Source: Hungatella sp.
GTDB lineage: Bacteria; Bacillota; Clostridia; Lachnospirales; Lachnospiraceae
NCBI GenBank assembly: GCA_022796015.1
Contig: JAAWHU010000036.1
Location: 1 to 34,366, forward strand
DNA: 34,366 bases
Direction of reading: 5' to 3'
Made by a program: the position numbers and the translations under genes. Shown in pieces: positions 17,226 through 23,992 of the stretch. Every line of letters begins with the position of its first letter. Position 1 is the stretch's first letter. The notes under the pieces were generated by a model. It was not told the DNA's origin. It saw only the letters and a program-made list of their open reading frames with translations, and made no database searches.

Positions 17226-18170
17226 ATGGATACAGATGCTTTTAGATATGTAATCGTCCTGGCAGAATGCAGAAGTATTTCAGAGGCGGCGCGGAAATTA
17301 TTCATTACCCAGCCGGCGCTGACAAAGCATCTGAACAAATTGGAGGAAACCCTTGGAATCGGAGTAAGGTTATTTGACAGAAGTGTCACTCCCATTAAGA
17401 TCACGCCGGCGGGGGAGATTTTTCTGGAATATTCTAAGAAATATGTGGATATGGAGACGGAGATGAAGGAGCGGCTGAATGTAGCTCTTCAGCTTCAGAA
17501 GGGCAGTATTAAGGTGTCCAGCACATCCGGAGGCGAATGGTACCTGGCCGATCACATAGGGACTTTTTTAAAAACATATAAAGACATTATTCTGGAGATC
17601 CAGGACAATACTGCACGGGTATGTGAACAGCTGTTAGAAAGAGAAGAGATTGATATAGCCATTTACACAGACCCGGTTTGTTCGGATAAGGTAGAATACG
17701 TGCCTCTTTATAAGGATCGGCTCCAGTTTGCAGTATCCTGGGATCATTTTTTGCTGGAAGGGAAGGATATAGAGAACAACAGCCTGGATAATCCCTTGGA
17801 GCTTGATATAAGTGAGTTTCGCAATCCCAGGATAAAATATGTTCTCTCCACTCCGCCTCATGGAATGTACCGGGCAGAGCAGGAATTCTTTAAAAAGTAC
17901 AGCATAGAGCCCACAGATCCTCTGAGGATTGACTTCATAAATACCAGATACTCCATTGCCTGCAGCAGCAGAGGGATTGTGATGGTTCCCTATATAACGG
18001 CCAGGCGGATCGCTCAGAGAAATCCGCCTGTATTCTGTACCGTGAAGGGCGGCCGCTTGTCCAGGCAGATTATTATAGCTAAGAAAAAGGGACGCCCTCT
18101 TTCGGCGGCCGGAGAGACATTCTGGGATTTTATAATTCAGCACAGCTTTGGAACGCAGGTTTATGAATAA
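17226..18170 (+). CDS. LysR-family transcriptional regulator
   Basis: The ATG at 17226 has AAGGAAGGGAG immediately upstream and gives a 314-residue protein of typical LysR length; an earlier in-frame ATG at 17181 would add an unusual tail. Residues 1-60 form the winged helix-turn-helix, with the recognition region CRSISEAARKLFITQPALTKHLNKLE. RLFDRSVTPIKITPAGEIFLEY follows, and then the coiled linker. The rest is a periplasmic-binding-like effector domain with strands such as GSIKVSSTSGGEW and EEIDIAIYTDP. LysR proteins bind DNA as tetramers and respond to a small ligand. It probably controls the transporter-hydrolase operon that starts 336 bases downstream in the same direction, whose upstream region holds dyad half-sites. 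The ligand is unknown, perhaps a carboxylate. Confidence 0.93.
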   Translation: MDTDAFRYVIVLAECRSISEAARKLFITQPALTKHLNKLEETLGIGVRLFDRSVTPIKITPAGEIFLEYSKKYVDMETEMKERLNVALQLQKGSIKVSSTSGGEWYLADHIGTFLKTYKDIILEIQDNTARVCEQLLEREEIDIAIYTDPVCSDKVEYVPLYKDRLQFAVSWDHFLLEGKDIENNSLDNPLELDISEFRNPRIKYVLSTPPHGMYRAEQEFFKKYSIEPTDPLRIDFINTRYSIACSSRGIVMVPYITARRIAQRNPPVFCTVKGGRLSRQIIIAKKKGRPLSAAGETFWDFIIQHSFGTQVYE

Positions 18171-18200
18171 ATTTTATAGTACCTATAACAATAAGGAATA

Positions 18201-18230
18201 GCCGTCAGCTCTATGCTGGCGGTTATTTTT
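18201..18230 (+). terminator. Rho-independent terminator of the LysR gene
   Basis: A nine-base-pair stem (GCCGTCAGC at 18201-18209 with GCTGGCGGT at 18215-18223, two G-U pairs) and a five-base loop are followed by TATTTTT. It begins 31 bases after the LysR stop codon. Confidence 0.85.
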
Positions 18231-18360
18231 ATTCTATCGGAAGGCGGGCCCTATAGAACAGAAAGCCCTCCAGGAAGGATTCTTTTTCCTCTTGGGAGTC
18301 AGCCGGGAAAAGCACTGAGGCTTTTAAAATGAACATCACTTTTCTGGCATTTTTTGTGCA

Positions 18361-18425
18361 ATATTTCGCATAAAAATAAGTTATATGCCATATGAAATAT
18401 CAGAATCGTCATAAAATGCGAATAT
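18361..18425 (+). promoter_or_regulatory. Candidate LysR operator: three related half-sites
   Basis: ATATTTCGCAT (18361-18371), ATATGAAATAT (18390-18400) and ATGCGAATAT (18416-18425) lie just upstream of the -35 box of the transporter promoter. The first and third are near-perfect inverted copies of each other, and the middle one fits the same pattern less well. Multiple spaced dyads just before the -35 are the usual layout of LysR recognition and activation sites. The remaining bases from 18231 to 18360 hold no gene or further structure that I can support. Confidence 0.45.
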
Positions 18426-18426
18426 A

Positions 18427-18455
18427 TTGAACTAAAATTAAATAATCTATACAAT
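18427..18455 (+). promoter_or_regulatory. Promoter of the transporter-hydrolase operon
   Basis: TTGAAC (18427-18432), a 17-base spacer, and TACAAT (18450-18455) make a strong sigma-A type promoter. Transcription would begin near 18462, leaving a leader of about 45 bases that includes the AAAGGAGGT site at 18492-18500. The half-sites listed separately abut the -35. Confidence 0.65.
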
Positions 18456-18506
18456 TAATATATCTTATTTTTCCGAAGATGAAAAAAGAAAAAAGGAGGT
18501 AGTTTT

Positions 18507-19799
18507 ATGGCGGAAAAGGGAAAGAAAGGGATCATGGATGAGAAGTTGTTTGGCTTGCCGCTTCCGTATTTTGCGGTGGTGTCTCTCATTGTGCTGGGAG
18601 CGGGATTTTTGGGGAAGCTGGAATCCAAGAGCCTGGTGTGCGGCGGAGCCGTGTGTGTAGTCTTTGGGTACTGGCTGTCCTTTATTGCCAATAAGGTCTG
18701 GTTTATCAGGAAGACCATCGGCCTTGCTTTTGTGGGTATTGCCGGCGCCGCTATGGTGTACTTCAACCTGATTCCGGAAAATATTCTCACCCCGGCAAGT
18801 GCATTTATGAATGAAACCAATTTTCTGGCATTTTATATTGCGGCTCTTTTGTGCGGTTCCATTCTGGGCATGGACAGGAAGCTTCTGATTCAGGCAGGCA
18901 TACGGTATTTTGTTCCCATTATGGGCGGCGTAATTCTGGCTTACGGCCTGGGCGGCCTTGCAGGTGTACTTGTGGGTATGGATTTTAAAGAAACCGTTAT
19001 GTTTGTGGCGGCGCCGATTATGGGCGGGGGAAACGGAGCCGGAGCCGTTCCCATGTCAGAGATTTATGCCAATGCCACTGGTGCTGACAAGGCAGACTTT
19101 TATTCACGTCTCATGGCTATGGTAACCCTGGGCAACTGGTTTGCCATGTTAGGCGCATTGATTCTCAAATGGTTGGGCGACCGTTATCCTAAGACGACGG
19201 GCAGGGGAGTTCTCATGGAAGGCTTCCGCCCCGAGGATTCTGCCAAAGAATACAGCTATACCATGACCACAGAGGACATGGTAGCCGGCCTGGGTCTGGC
19301 GCTGGGCTTTTATATCTTTGGACGTATCGCCAATATTCTTCTGCCCAGCATCCACGCCTATGCCTTTACCATTGGGTTTGTGGCACTGTGTAAAATATGC
19401 GGCTGGATTCCCGAACGGCTGGAATTCGGGGCCGTAAAGTGGTATCGTTTTATGATGGATCATTTTACCATCGTCATCATGGGCGGTGTGGGACTTACCA
19501 TGATGGACTTAGGGGAGCTTCTTGCAGTATTGACTCCTAAATATGTATTTGTAGTGTTTATTGTGGTTTTGGGAGCAGCCTTAGGGGCAGGCCTCATTGG
19601 GCTTTTGGTAAAGTTTTTCTTTGTGGAGTCTGCCATTACAGCCGGTATGTGTATGGCCAACGGCGGAGGAAACGGAGATATTCTTGTTCTCTCCATGGCA
19701 GACCGTATGAATATGATGTCCTTTGCCCAGATTTCTTCCCGGCTGGGAGGCGCCCTGATTCTGGTGATCCAGTCAATACTGGCCTCAATGTGGTTGTAG
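18507..19799 (+). CDS. 2-hydroxycarboxylate transporter (2HCT/CitS family)
   Basis: A 430-residue membrane protein preceded by a perfect AAAGGAGGT six bases before the ATG. It has the layout of the 2-hydroxycarboxylate transporter family (CitS, CitP, MaeN): about 11 membrane helices and two re-entrant loops bearing GGxG motifs. The motifs are visible as APIMGGGNGAGAVPMSEIYA in the first half and MANGGGNGDILVLS in the second. The second is followed by MNMMSFAQISSRLGGALILV, the conserved C-terminal substrate-binding region with its arginine. Members take up citrate, malate or lactate-type anions with Na+ or H+, or exchange them. No citrate lyase, malic enzyme or oxaloacetate decarboxylase is nearby. 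Instead it shares an operon with two hydrolases, so the natural substrate may be unusual. Confidence 0.93.
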   Translation: MAEKGKKGIMDEKLFGLPLPYFAVVSLIVLGAGFLGKLESKSLVCGGAVCVVFGYWLSFIANKVWFIRKTIGLAFVGIAGAAMVYFNLIPENILTPASAFMNETNFLAFYIAALLCGSILGMDRKLLIQAGIRYFVPIMGGVILAYGLGGLAGVLVGMDFKETVMFVAAPIMGGGNGAGAVPMSEIYANATGADKADFYSRLMAMVTLGNWFAMLGALILKWLGDRYPKTTGRGVLMEGFRPEDSAKEYSYTMTTEDMVAGLGLALGFYIFGRIANILLPSIHAYAFTIGFVALCKICGWIPERLEFGAVKWYRFMMDHFTIVIMGGVGLTMMDLGELLAVLTPKYVFVVFIVVLGAALGAGLIGLLVKFFFVESAITAGMCMANGGGNGDILVLSMADRMNMMSFAQISSRLGGALILVIQSILASMWL

Positions 19800-19821
19800 C
19801 TAAGGAAAAGGAGGAGTTTCT

Positions 19822-20649
19822 ATGGGAGCAGAGAGCGTATTGGATTCAGATTTGACGCCGGAAATGAGAAAGAATTTATTTGGCAATGCATACTTAAACA
19901 TGCTTTGGCATTGCCAGAGCGATCCAAGGTTTCACTATTGGGTTCATCTGCCTGATGATTACTATGACGAGGAGAAGCCGGAATATGACTTGATGGTGAT
20001 TATTCATGGGACAGGATGCGGGGTGGAGGGCTATTTGAAGGCGGCAAGGGGATATGCAGACCGGCATCATATGGCTCTGCTTGCTCCCGTGTTTCCGGGA
20101 GGCCTTGTTCAACGAGATGATTTTAACAGCTATAAATTGTTATCCTGTGATGGAATCCGCTATGACCAGGTATTATTGAATATGGTGGATGAGATGAAAA
20201 AAAGATATCCGGGAGTAAAGACAGACAAAATGTTTCTCTTTGGCCATTCCGGCGGCGGGCAGTATGCCAACCGATTCCTGTTTGTGCATCCGGAACGGCT
20301 GAGAGCCGTATCCATAGGGGCTCCGGGGCGTCCTACCTACCTGAACAGAGAGGAGGACTATTTCTGGGGAGTCAGGGATTTTAAGGATTATTTTGACAAA
20401 GACCTTAATCTGGAGGCTGTGAGAAGAGTGCCGGTTCAGATTACTGTAGGCGAGCTGGACGTGAAGTACATCGGGGATTCCCCCTACGGAACCAACCGGG
20501 TGGAGCGGATGAAGAGCCTGGAGAAAAACTTAAGGGAACACGGAGTGAATGTCCGGCTTGCCATTCTTCCGGGCTTGGAGCATGGAGATGGAGAGAGGGA
20601 CCGGGTAGAGGCTGCCCAGAGATTTTTTGCGGAATTTATGGAGGGATAA
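19822..20649 (+). CDS. Alpha/beta hydrolase (esterase-like)
   Basis: A 275-residue cytoplasmic protein without a signal peptide. It shows the alpha/beta hydrolase core: the oxyanion strand LMVIIHGTGCGVEGYL, the nucleophile elbow LFGHSGGGQYANRF (G-x-S-x-G, serine as nucleophile), an acid candidate in ITVGELDVKYIG and the catalytic histidine in LPGLEHGDGERD. The overall pattern is closest to the esterase/PHB-depolymerase-like group rather than lipases. AAAGGAGGAG precedes the ATG, which is 22 bases after the transporter stop, so the genes are co-transcribed. It may release an acid or alcohol from an imported ester, but the substrate is not known. Confidence 0.85.
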   Translation: MGAESVLDSDLTPEMRKNLFGNAYLNMLWHCQSDPRFHYWVHLPDDYYDEEKPEYDLMVIIHGTGCGVEGYLKAARGYADRHHMALLAPVFPGGLVQRDDFNSYKLLSCDGIRYDQVLLNMVDEMKKRYPGVKTDKMFLFGHSGGGQYANRFLFVHPERLRAVSIGAPGRPTYLNREEDYFWGVRDFKDYFDKDLNLEAVRRVPVQITVGELDVKYIGDSPYGTNRVERMKSLEKNLREHGVNVRLAILPGLEHGDGERDRVEAAQRFFAEFMEG

Positions 20650-20655
20650 GGGCTT

Positions 20656-21717
20656 ATGAGTGATAGGTTTCAACTGATTAAAGTAAAAGCAGACACAGCC
20701 TTGGAGCGGGGAAGGCAGTACGGCAGTCAGGCCAAAGATAAGATTCAGGCAGGGGTGGAGAATTACCGGCGGTATTTTGAAGAAAAGCAGGGCTATACCT
20801 GGCAGGAGACAAAGGATTATGCCGCCGCCTATATTCCTGTAATCCGGGAGAGAATGCCGGAGATTCTTAAGGAAGCCCAGGGAATTGCTGAAGGCGCAGA
20901 CATCGGACTGGAAGAACTTATGGTGTTGAATACCAGGTACGAGCTGACTCAGTATCCCAACAAACTTCCTGAGTGTACGACTGCAGCCGTTTTGCCGGCA
21001 GCGTCGGAAGACGGAGGTACCTATCTGATCAAAAATTGGGATTATCGGCCGGGAATCCTGGATAAAATTGTACTTGTCAGTCTTGAGGATGAAAACGGAA
21101 CCCGCGTAATAGGCTTGACGGAAGCAGGCCAGCTTATCCGGGAAGGCTTTAACTCTAATGGCGTAGGGCTGTGCAATAATATGATTCAATCGGTCTATGA
21201 CAAAGCGGGAACAGGAATTCCGGTAACATTTTTAAGGCGGCGGGTTCTGGCAAGCAGGAATTTTGAGGAGGCCTATGGATGGCTGATCCACAGTGAGAGA
21301 TGTGTTTCCAACAATATGATGCTGGTGGATGGCAGGCTGGGGAGGGCTGTGGATATTGAGGCGTATCCGGGAGGAAGCGACCATATCTGGCCTAAGAACG
21401 GAATCGTGGTTCATGCCAATCATTTTGTGGTAAATCCCCGGATTGATGCCCTGAAGGTAAGGCCCAAGAACCGAGATAACCGTCTGGAGTATCTGCTCCG
21501 CCTTAAAGAGGGAAAAATCAATCTTGCATACATACAGGAATGTATGAAGGACCATGAGTATTATCCTCAGGCTGTCTGCAATCACTGCATAGACCAGGAG
21601 GATTCCATGAAAGGCCTGATGACCGTGGCGTCTTTGATTGTGGATTTTAAAAATAACACCGCATATGTATGCAAGGGAAATCCCTGTAAGGGAGAGTATT
21701 ACACCTATGCACTGTAG
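20656..21717 (+). CDS. C45-type Ntn hydrolase/acyltransferase (acyl-CoA:6-APA acyltransferase-like)
   Basis: A 353-residue protein beginning 6 bases after the preceding stop. The architecture is that of the peptidase C45/acyl-coenzyme A:6-aminopenicillanic acid acyltransferase family. A helical pro-segment of about 106 residues includes GIAEGADIGLEELMVLNTRYE. Then comes the nucleophile region PECTTAAVLP, with Cys107 as the expected new N-terminus after self-cleavage. TYLIKNWDY, GLTEAGQLIREGFNSNGVGLCNN and VHANHFV follow as the substrate pocket strands. Family members self-process and hydrolyse or transfer amide-linked acyl groups. The usual Gly-Cys processing site is Glu-Cys here. With the transporter and esterase this suggests breakdown of an amide or ester conjugate, and the physiological substrate is unknown. 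Confidence 0.82.
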   Translation: MSDRFQLIKVKADTALERGRQYGSQAKDKIQAGVENYRRYFEEKQGYTWQETKDYAAAYIPVIRERMPEILKEAQGIAEGADIGLEELMVLNTRYELTQYPNKLPECTTAAVLPAASEDGGTYLIKNWDYRPGILDKIVLVSLEDENGTRVIGLTEAGQLIREGFNSNGVGLCNNMIQSVYDKAGTGIPVTFLRRRVLASRNFEEAYGWLIHSERCVSNNMMLVDGRLGRAVDIEAYPGGSDHIWPKNGIVVHANHFVVNPRIDALKVRPKNRDNRLEYLLRLKEGKINLAYIQECMKDHEYYPQAVCNHCIDQEDSMKGLMTVASLIVDFKNNTAYVCKGNPCKGEYYTYAL

Positions 21718-21730
21718 AGAGTAACAGAAA

Positions 21731-21778
21731 GCTGCTGCAAAGGCGGGAGAAAAAATCCGCCTTTGCAGCAGCTTTTTT
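21731..21778 (+). terminator. Strong rho-independent terminator of the transporter-hydrolase operon
   Basis: A perfect 16-base-pair stem (21731-21746 with 21757-21772) and a ten-base loop GAGAAAAAAT are followed by TTTTT. Flanking A and T runs could lengthen the stem. It starts 14 bases after the C45 gene, so the operon ends here. Confidence 0.95.
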
Positions 21779-21921
21779 CATCAGCTCAAAGATCGCTTTG
21801 GCTGTTTACAATCATTTTCAGCCATGATAGAATATCCATATCGCTCTTATCGGATCATGCAGAGACATAGGAGAATCTGTCATTACGAACTTCAAATATT
21901 TAAGGGGAAGAGATCAGAGAA

Positions 21922-22125
21922 GTGAAGGAGATGATGAGGATGACGCTGCTGGGACAGATGCTGAGGGAAGATGGGATAAAGGAAGGAATAGAACAAGGGG
22001 AGTTTAAAACCATGCTGGAGCTGGTACAGGAGGGAATCTTAACTATAAAGGAGGCCGCCGCCAGAAAGCAGATGAGTGTGGAGGAATTCCAACAGAAAAT
22101 CCGGGAATTAAAGCTGGGGTTATAA
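21922..22125 (+). pseudogene. Remnant resembling the C-terminus of an Rpn-family transposase/nuclease
   Basis: The frame runs from a stop at 21901-21903 to the stop at 22123-22125. A GTG at 21922 or ATG at 21931 could start a 67- or 64-residue product. The residues LREDGIKEGIEQGEFKTMLELVQEGILTIKEAAARKQMSVEEF resemble (split here as LREDGIKEGIEQGEFK, then IKEAAARKQMSVEEF) the charged helical tail of Rpn/PD-(D/E)XK transposase proteins. That tail repeats G-x-x-x-G-x-x-x-G and ends with a small helix-turn-helix-like segment. The nuclease domain expected upstream is absent: translating the preceding 120 bases in the other frames gave nothing recognisable. It is therefore most likely a decayed fragment, though the tail alone can be expressed in some loci. 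It lies between two terminators. Confidence 0.5.
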
Positions 22126-22141
22126 AGAGATAAGAAGAACA

Positions 22142-22172
22142 AGACTTCGGACAGACATCCGGAGTCTTTTTT
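22142..22172 (+). terminator. Rho-independent terminator
   Basis: AGACTTCGG (22142-22150) pairs with CCGGAGTCT (22159-22167) with one G-U pair and an eight-base loop, followed by TTTTT. It sits 17 bases after the remnant and 33 bases before the -35 of the next operon, and so insulates that operon from readthrough. Confidence 0.85.
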
Positions 22173-22204
22173 ATGAAAACATTTAAATTAATGAAGAATA
22201 ACTA

Positions 22205-22233
22205 TTGAAGAACAAGAAGAACAATGCTATAAT
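22205..22233 (+). promoter_or_regulatory. Near-consensus promoter of the FRG-AIPR operon
   Basis: TTGAAG (22205-22210), a 17-base spacer, then TATAAT (22228-22233) with TG at 22225-22226 giving an extended -10. Transcription would begin near 22240, only about 20 bases before the chosen start codon. No obvious operator dyad overlaps it, so strong, possibly constitutive expression is expected. Confidence 0.8.
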
Positions 22234-22259
22234 AAAGAAAAAACATGGAGGACAAAGCC

Positions 22260-22844
22260 GTGGCAGACCGGTTAAAAACATCAGAGATCAAATTGCTTCT
22301 GCGGCAGTGTGTACAAGACGGAAAGAACCATCCGGTTGATGATTTTAAGAAGTATATTGCCCAAAATGCCGAAAAATCTTTCAGCATCGGCCAGTTAAGC
22401 GGAGCCATATCCCAGCTTACGGCTCTGAAGGAGCTGGAGAATATAGGGAGGGGCTTATACCGGAAAGGACCGGCTTTCCGTGATGGAACAGACGAGAGAG
22501 ATCCCCAGGGCCGGGAGAGCAGGACAGGAGCAACAGGCCAATCCGCCCCAATGGGTTCGGATGACCCGGCCGGCATGACAGGCGCCGCCGCGGGAACGGA
22601 TGCAGATACAGGGAATGGAGAAGGTAACCAAGATCAAACAAAAGAAATAAATGAAGAAAATGAAGATGAACAAATCAAAAAAATGTGGAAGGAGCTTAAG
22701 GTATTTCTGGAGGAAGCAGACCAGAGTCTTGCCAGGATCGTGGGAAATGCCAATGTATGGAGCTTAAGCAATCAGGAATTTGAACTGCTTCGGGAAGTGA
22801 GATGTCTGGGTGAGCAGATGAAGGCCGTTGCGGCCAAATGCTGA
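22260..22844 (+). CDS. Unrecognised protein, possible N-terminal winged helix, first gene of FRG-AIPR operon
   Basis: The best start is the GTG at 22260, seven bases after GGAGGA (22247-22252). The ATG at 22245 overlaps that site and would follow the predicted transcript start by only about five bases. The 194-residue product has three parts. Residues about 6-68 could be a winged helix (KTSEIKLLLRQCVQDG, FSIGQLSGAISQLTALKEL, then GRGLYRKGP as the wing). About 69-130 is a glycine, acidic and polar low-complexity linker. The final ~65 residues are helical and charged (EQIKKMWKELKVFLEEADQS). I do not recognise the family. DNA binding, or an adaptor between partners, would fit the shape. It ends 13 bases before the FRG gene and is co-transcribed with it and the AIPR gene. 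Confidence 0.7.
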   Translation: MADRLKTSEIKLLLRQCVQDGKNHPVDDFKKYIAQNAEKSFSIGQLSGAISQLTALKELENIGRGLYRKGPAFRDGTDERDPQGRESRTGATGQSAPMGSDDPAGMTGAAAGTDADTGNGEGNQDQTKEINEENEDEQIKKMWKELKVFLEEADQSLARIVGNANVWSLSNQEFELLREVRCLGEQMKAVAAKC

Positions 22845-22857
22845 TGGGGAGGTTAAT

Positions 22858-23973
22858 ATGGACCATGTAGAGGGAAATGCCCTTCCAAAAGAGAAGAGTA
22901 TCAGTGATCCTGTGTGTATCCAAAATGTATCGGAGTATCTGGGCAGAATCCGGACGTGCATAAGCAAAAGGCAGCAGAAGGGCTGTGTGGTGGTGTACCG
23001 GGGAGAGCCTGATGTATATGAACAGCCCTGCAGGCCCAACATTTTCCGGAAGGGCGTGCTAAAGGGCAATGATTTTTTCGAGAAAAACCTGTTTGATACC
23101 ATGAGGCAGAGCAAGCTGACAGGAGAGAAGCGGTATCTGGACAATGCCATCGACGCCCAGCACGGAGAATTTCCCAGCCGTCTTTTGGATGTGTCCTACA
23201 ACTGCCTTATTGCCTTATATTTTGCGGTGACGCCCTACTATCATTACCGGGAAGATTCCATGGATAAAAAGGACGGGATGGTGTACCTGTTTTTCATGGA
23301 TGAGATCTTCAGCCCCAGCGCCCAGAACACCAACGACAACTACAATGCCATTATCAACCGGAACCAGGACTGGTATCAGAGCAATTCCATTTTCTGGAAC
23401 AATCACAAATTCATTGACCATACGAAGCTGAACGGAAGGATTATCGCCCAGCAGGGGGCATTCATTCTCTTTCCCGGGGAGGAGCCCCAGGAGCTGCCGA
23501 AGTATGTATACTGCGGGATTCGGATTCCCGGGGAGTCCAAGGCCCTGATCCGTCAGGAGCTGAATCAGCTTTTCGGCATTCACACAGGAAGCGTGTATCC
23601 TGAAATCATCAATCTGGTTAAGGAGCTGAGCGGAAAAAGCACAAAACTGAACACAGAGGAATTTTGCTGTGAAAATGAGGTGCACCACACGCTGAAGCAG
23701 CTGGAACAGGAACTGCTCTATTATCTTGATTATGCCCTGGAGCAGAGGAAAAGTGACCGGATCGGCCAGATCCTGGTCCATATTGAGCAGAGGCTTTCCT
23801 ATTACCGCCAGGGAATAAAAGAGTTTCAGGAGTATTGTAAGCACAGCCCAAGCATATCAGAGGAATGGGCGGAGCAGATGGCAGAACAGTATAATCAGCT
23901 GGTACAAAGGTTTTCCGACGCAATAGAAGAATATCGTATAGGGGAGCTTTCATGGAGGACCCTTAAGCTTTAA
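22858..23973 (+). CDS. FRG-domain protein
   Basis: The ATG at 22858 follows GGGGAGG (22846-22852) by five bases, giving 371 residues. The N-terminal half shows the FRG domain: CVVVYRGEPD at 43-52 (the F/Y-R-G that names the domain), RPNIFRKG at 59-66, QHGEFPSRLLDVSYNCLIAL at 101-120 and YFAVTPYY. This matches the family pattern of RG, P-x-(L/I)-FR, QH-x-G-x-P-(T/S)-RLLD and ALYFA. The later half has helical segments (EVHHTLKQLEQELLYYLDYAL) that could mediate association. The biochemical function of FRG domains is not settled to my knowledge. They recur in accessory and defence-type gene clusters. Here the gene sits between a possible DNA-binding protein and an AIPR protein, 19 bases before the latter, in one operon. 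Confidence 0.85.
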   Translation: MDHVEGNALPKEKSISDPVCIQNVSEYLGRIRTCISKRQQKGCVVVYRGEPDVYEQPCRPNIFRKGVLKGNDFFEKNLFDTMRQSKLTGEKRYLDNAIDAQHGEFPSRLLDVSYNCLIALYFAVTPYYHYREDSMDKKDGMVYLFFMDEIFSPSAQNTNDNYNAIINRNQDWYQSNSIFWNNHKFIDHTKLNGRIIAQQGAFILFPGEEPQELPKYVYCGIRIPGESKALIRQELNQLFGIHTGSVYPEIINLVKELSGKSTKLNTEEFCCENEVHHTLKQLEQELLYYLDYALEQRKSDRIGQILVHIEQRLSYYRQGIKEFQEYCKHSPSISEEWAEQMAEQYNQLVQRFSDAIEEYRIGELSWRTLKL

Positions 23974-23992
23974 GAGAGGAACAGGACCAAGG

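Noticed and set aside
20530-21189. 219-codon open frame on the - strand
   Set aside because: It is antisense to the C45 hydrolase and the end of the alpha/beta hydrolase, both of which have clear family motifs. No motif is seen in it.
23215-23844. 209-codon open frame on the - strand
   Set aside because: It is antisense to the FRG gene, leucine/valine-rich, without a plausible start signal or domain.
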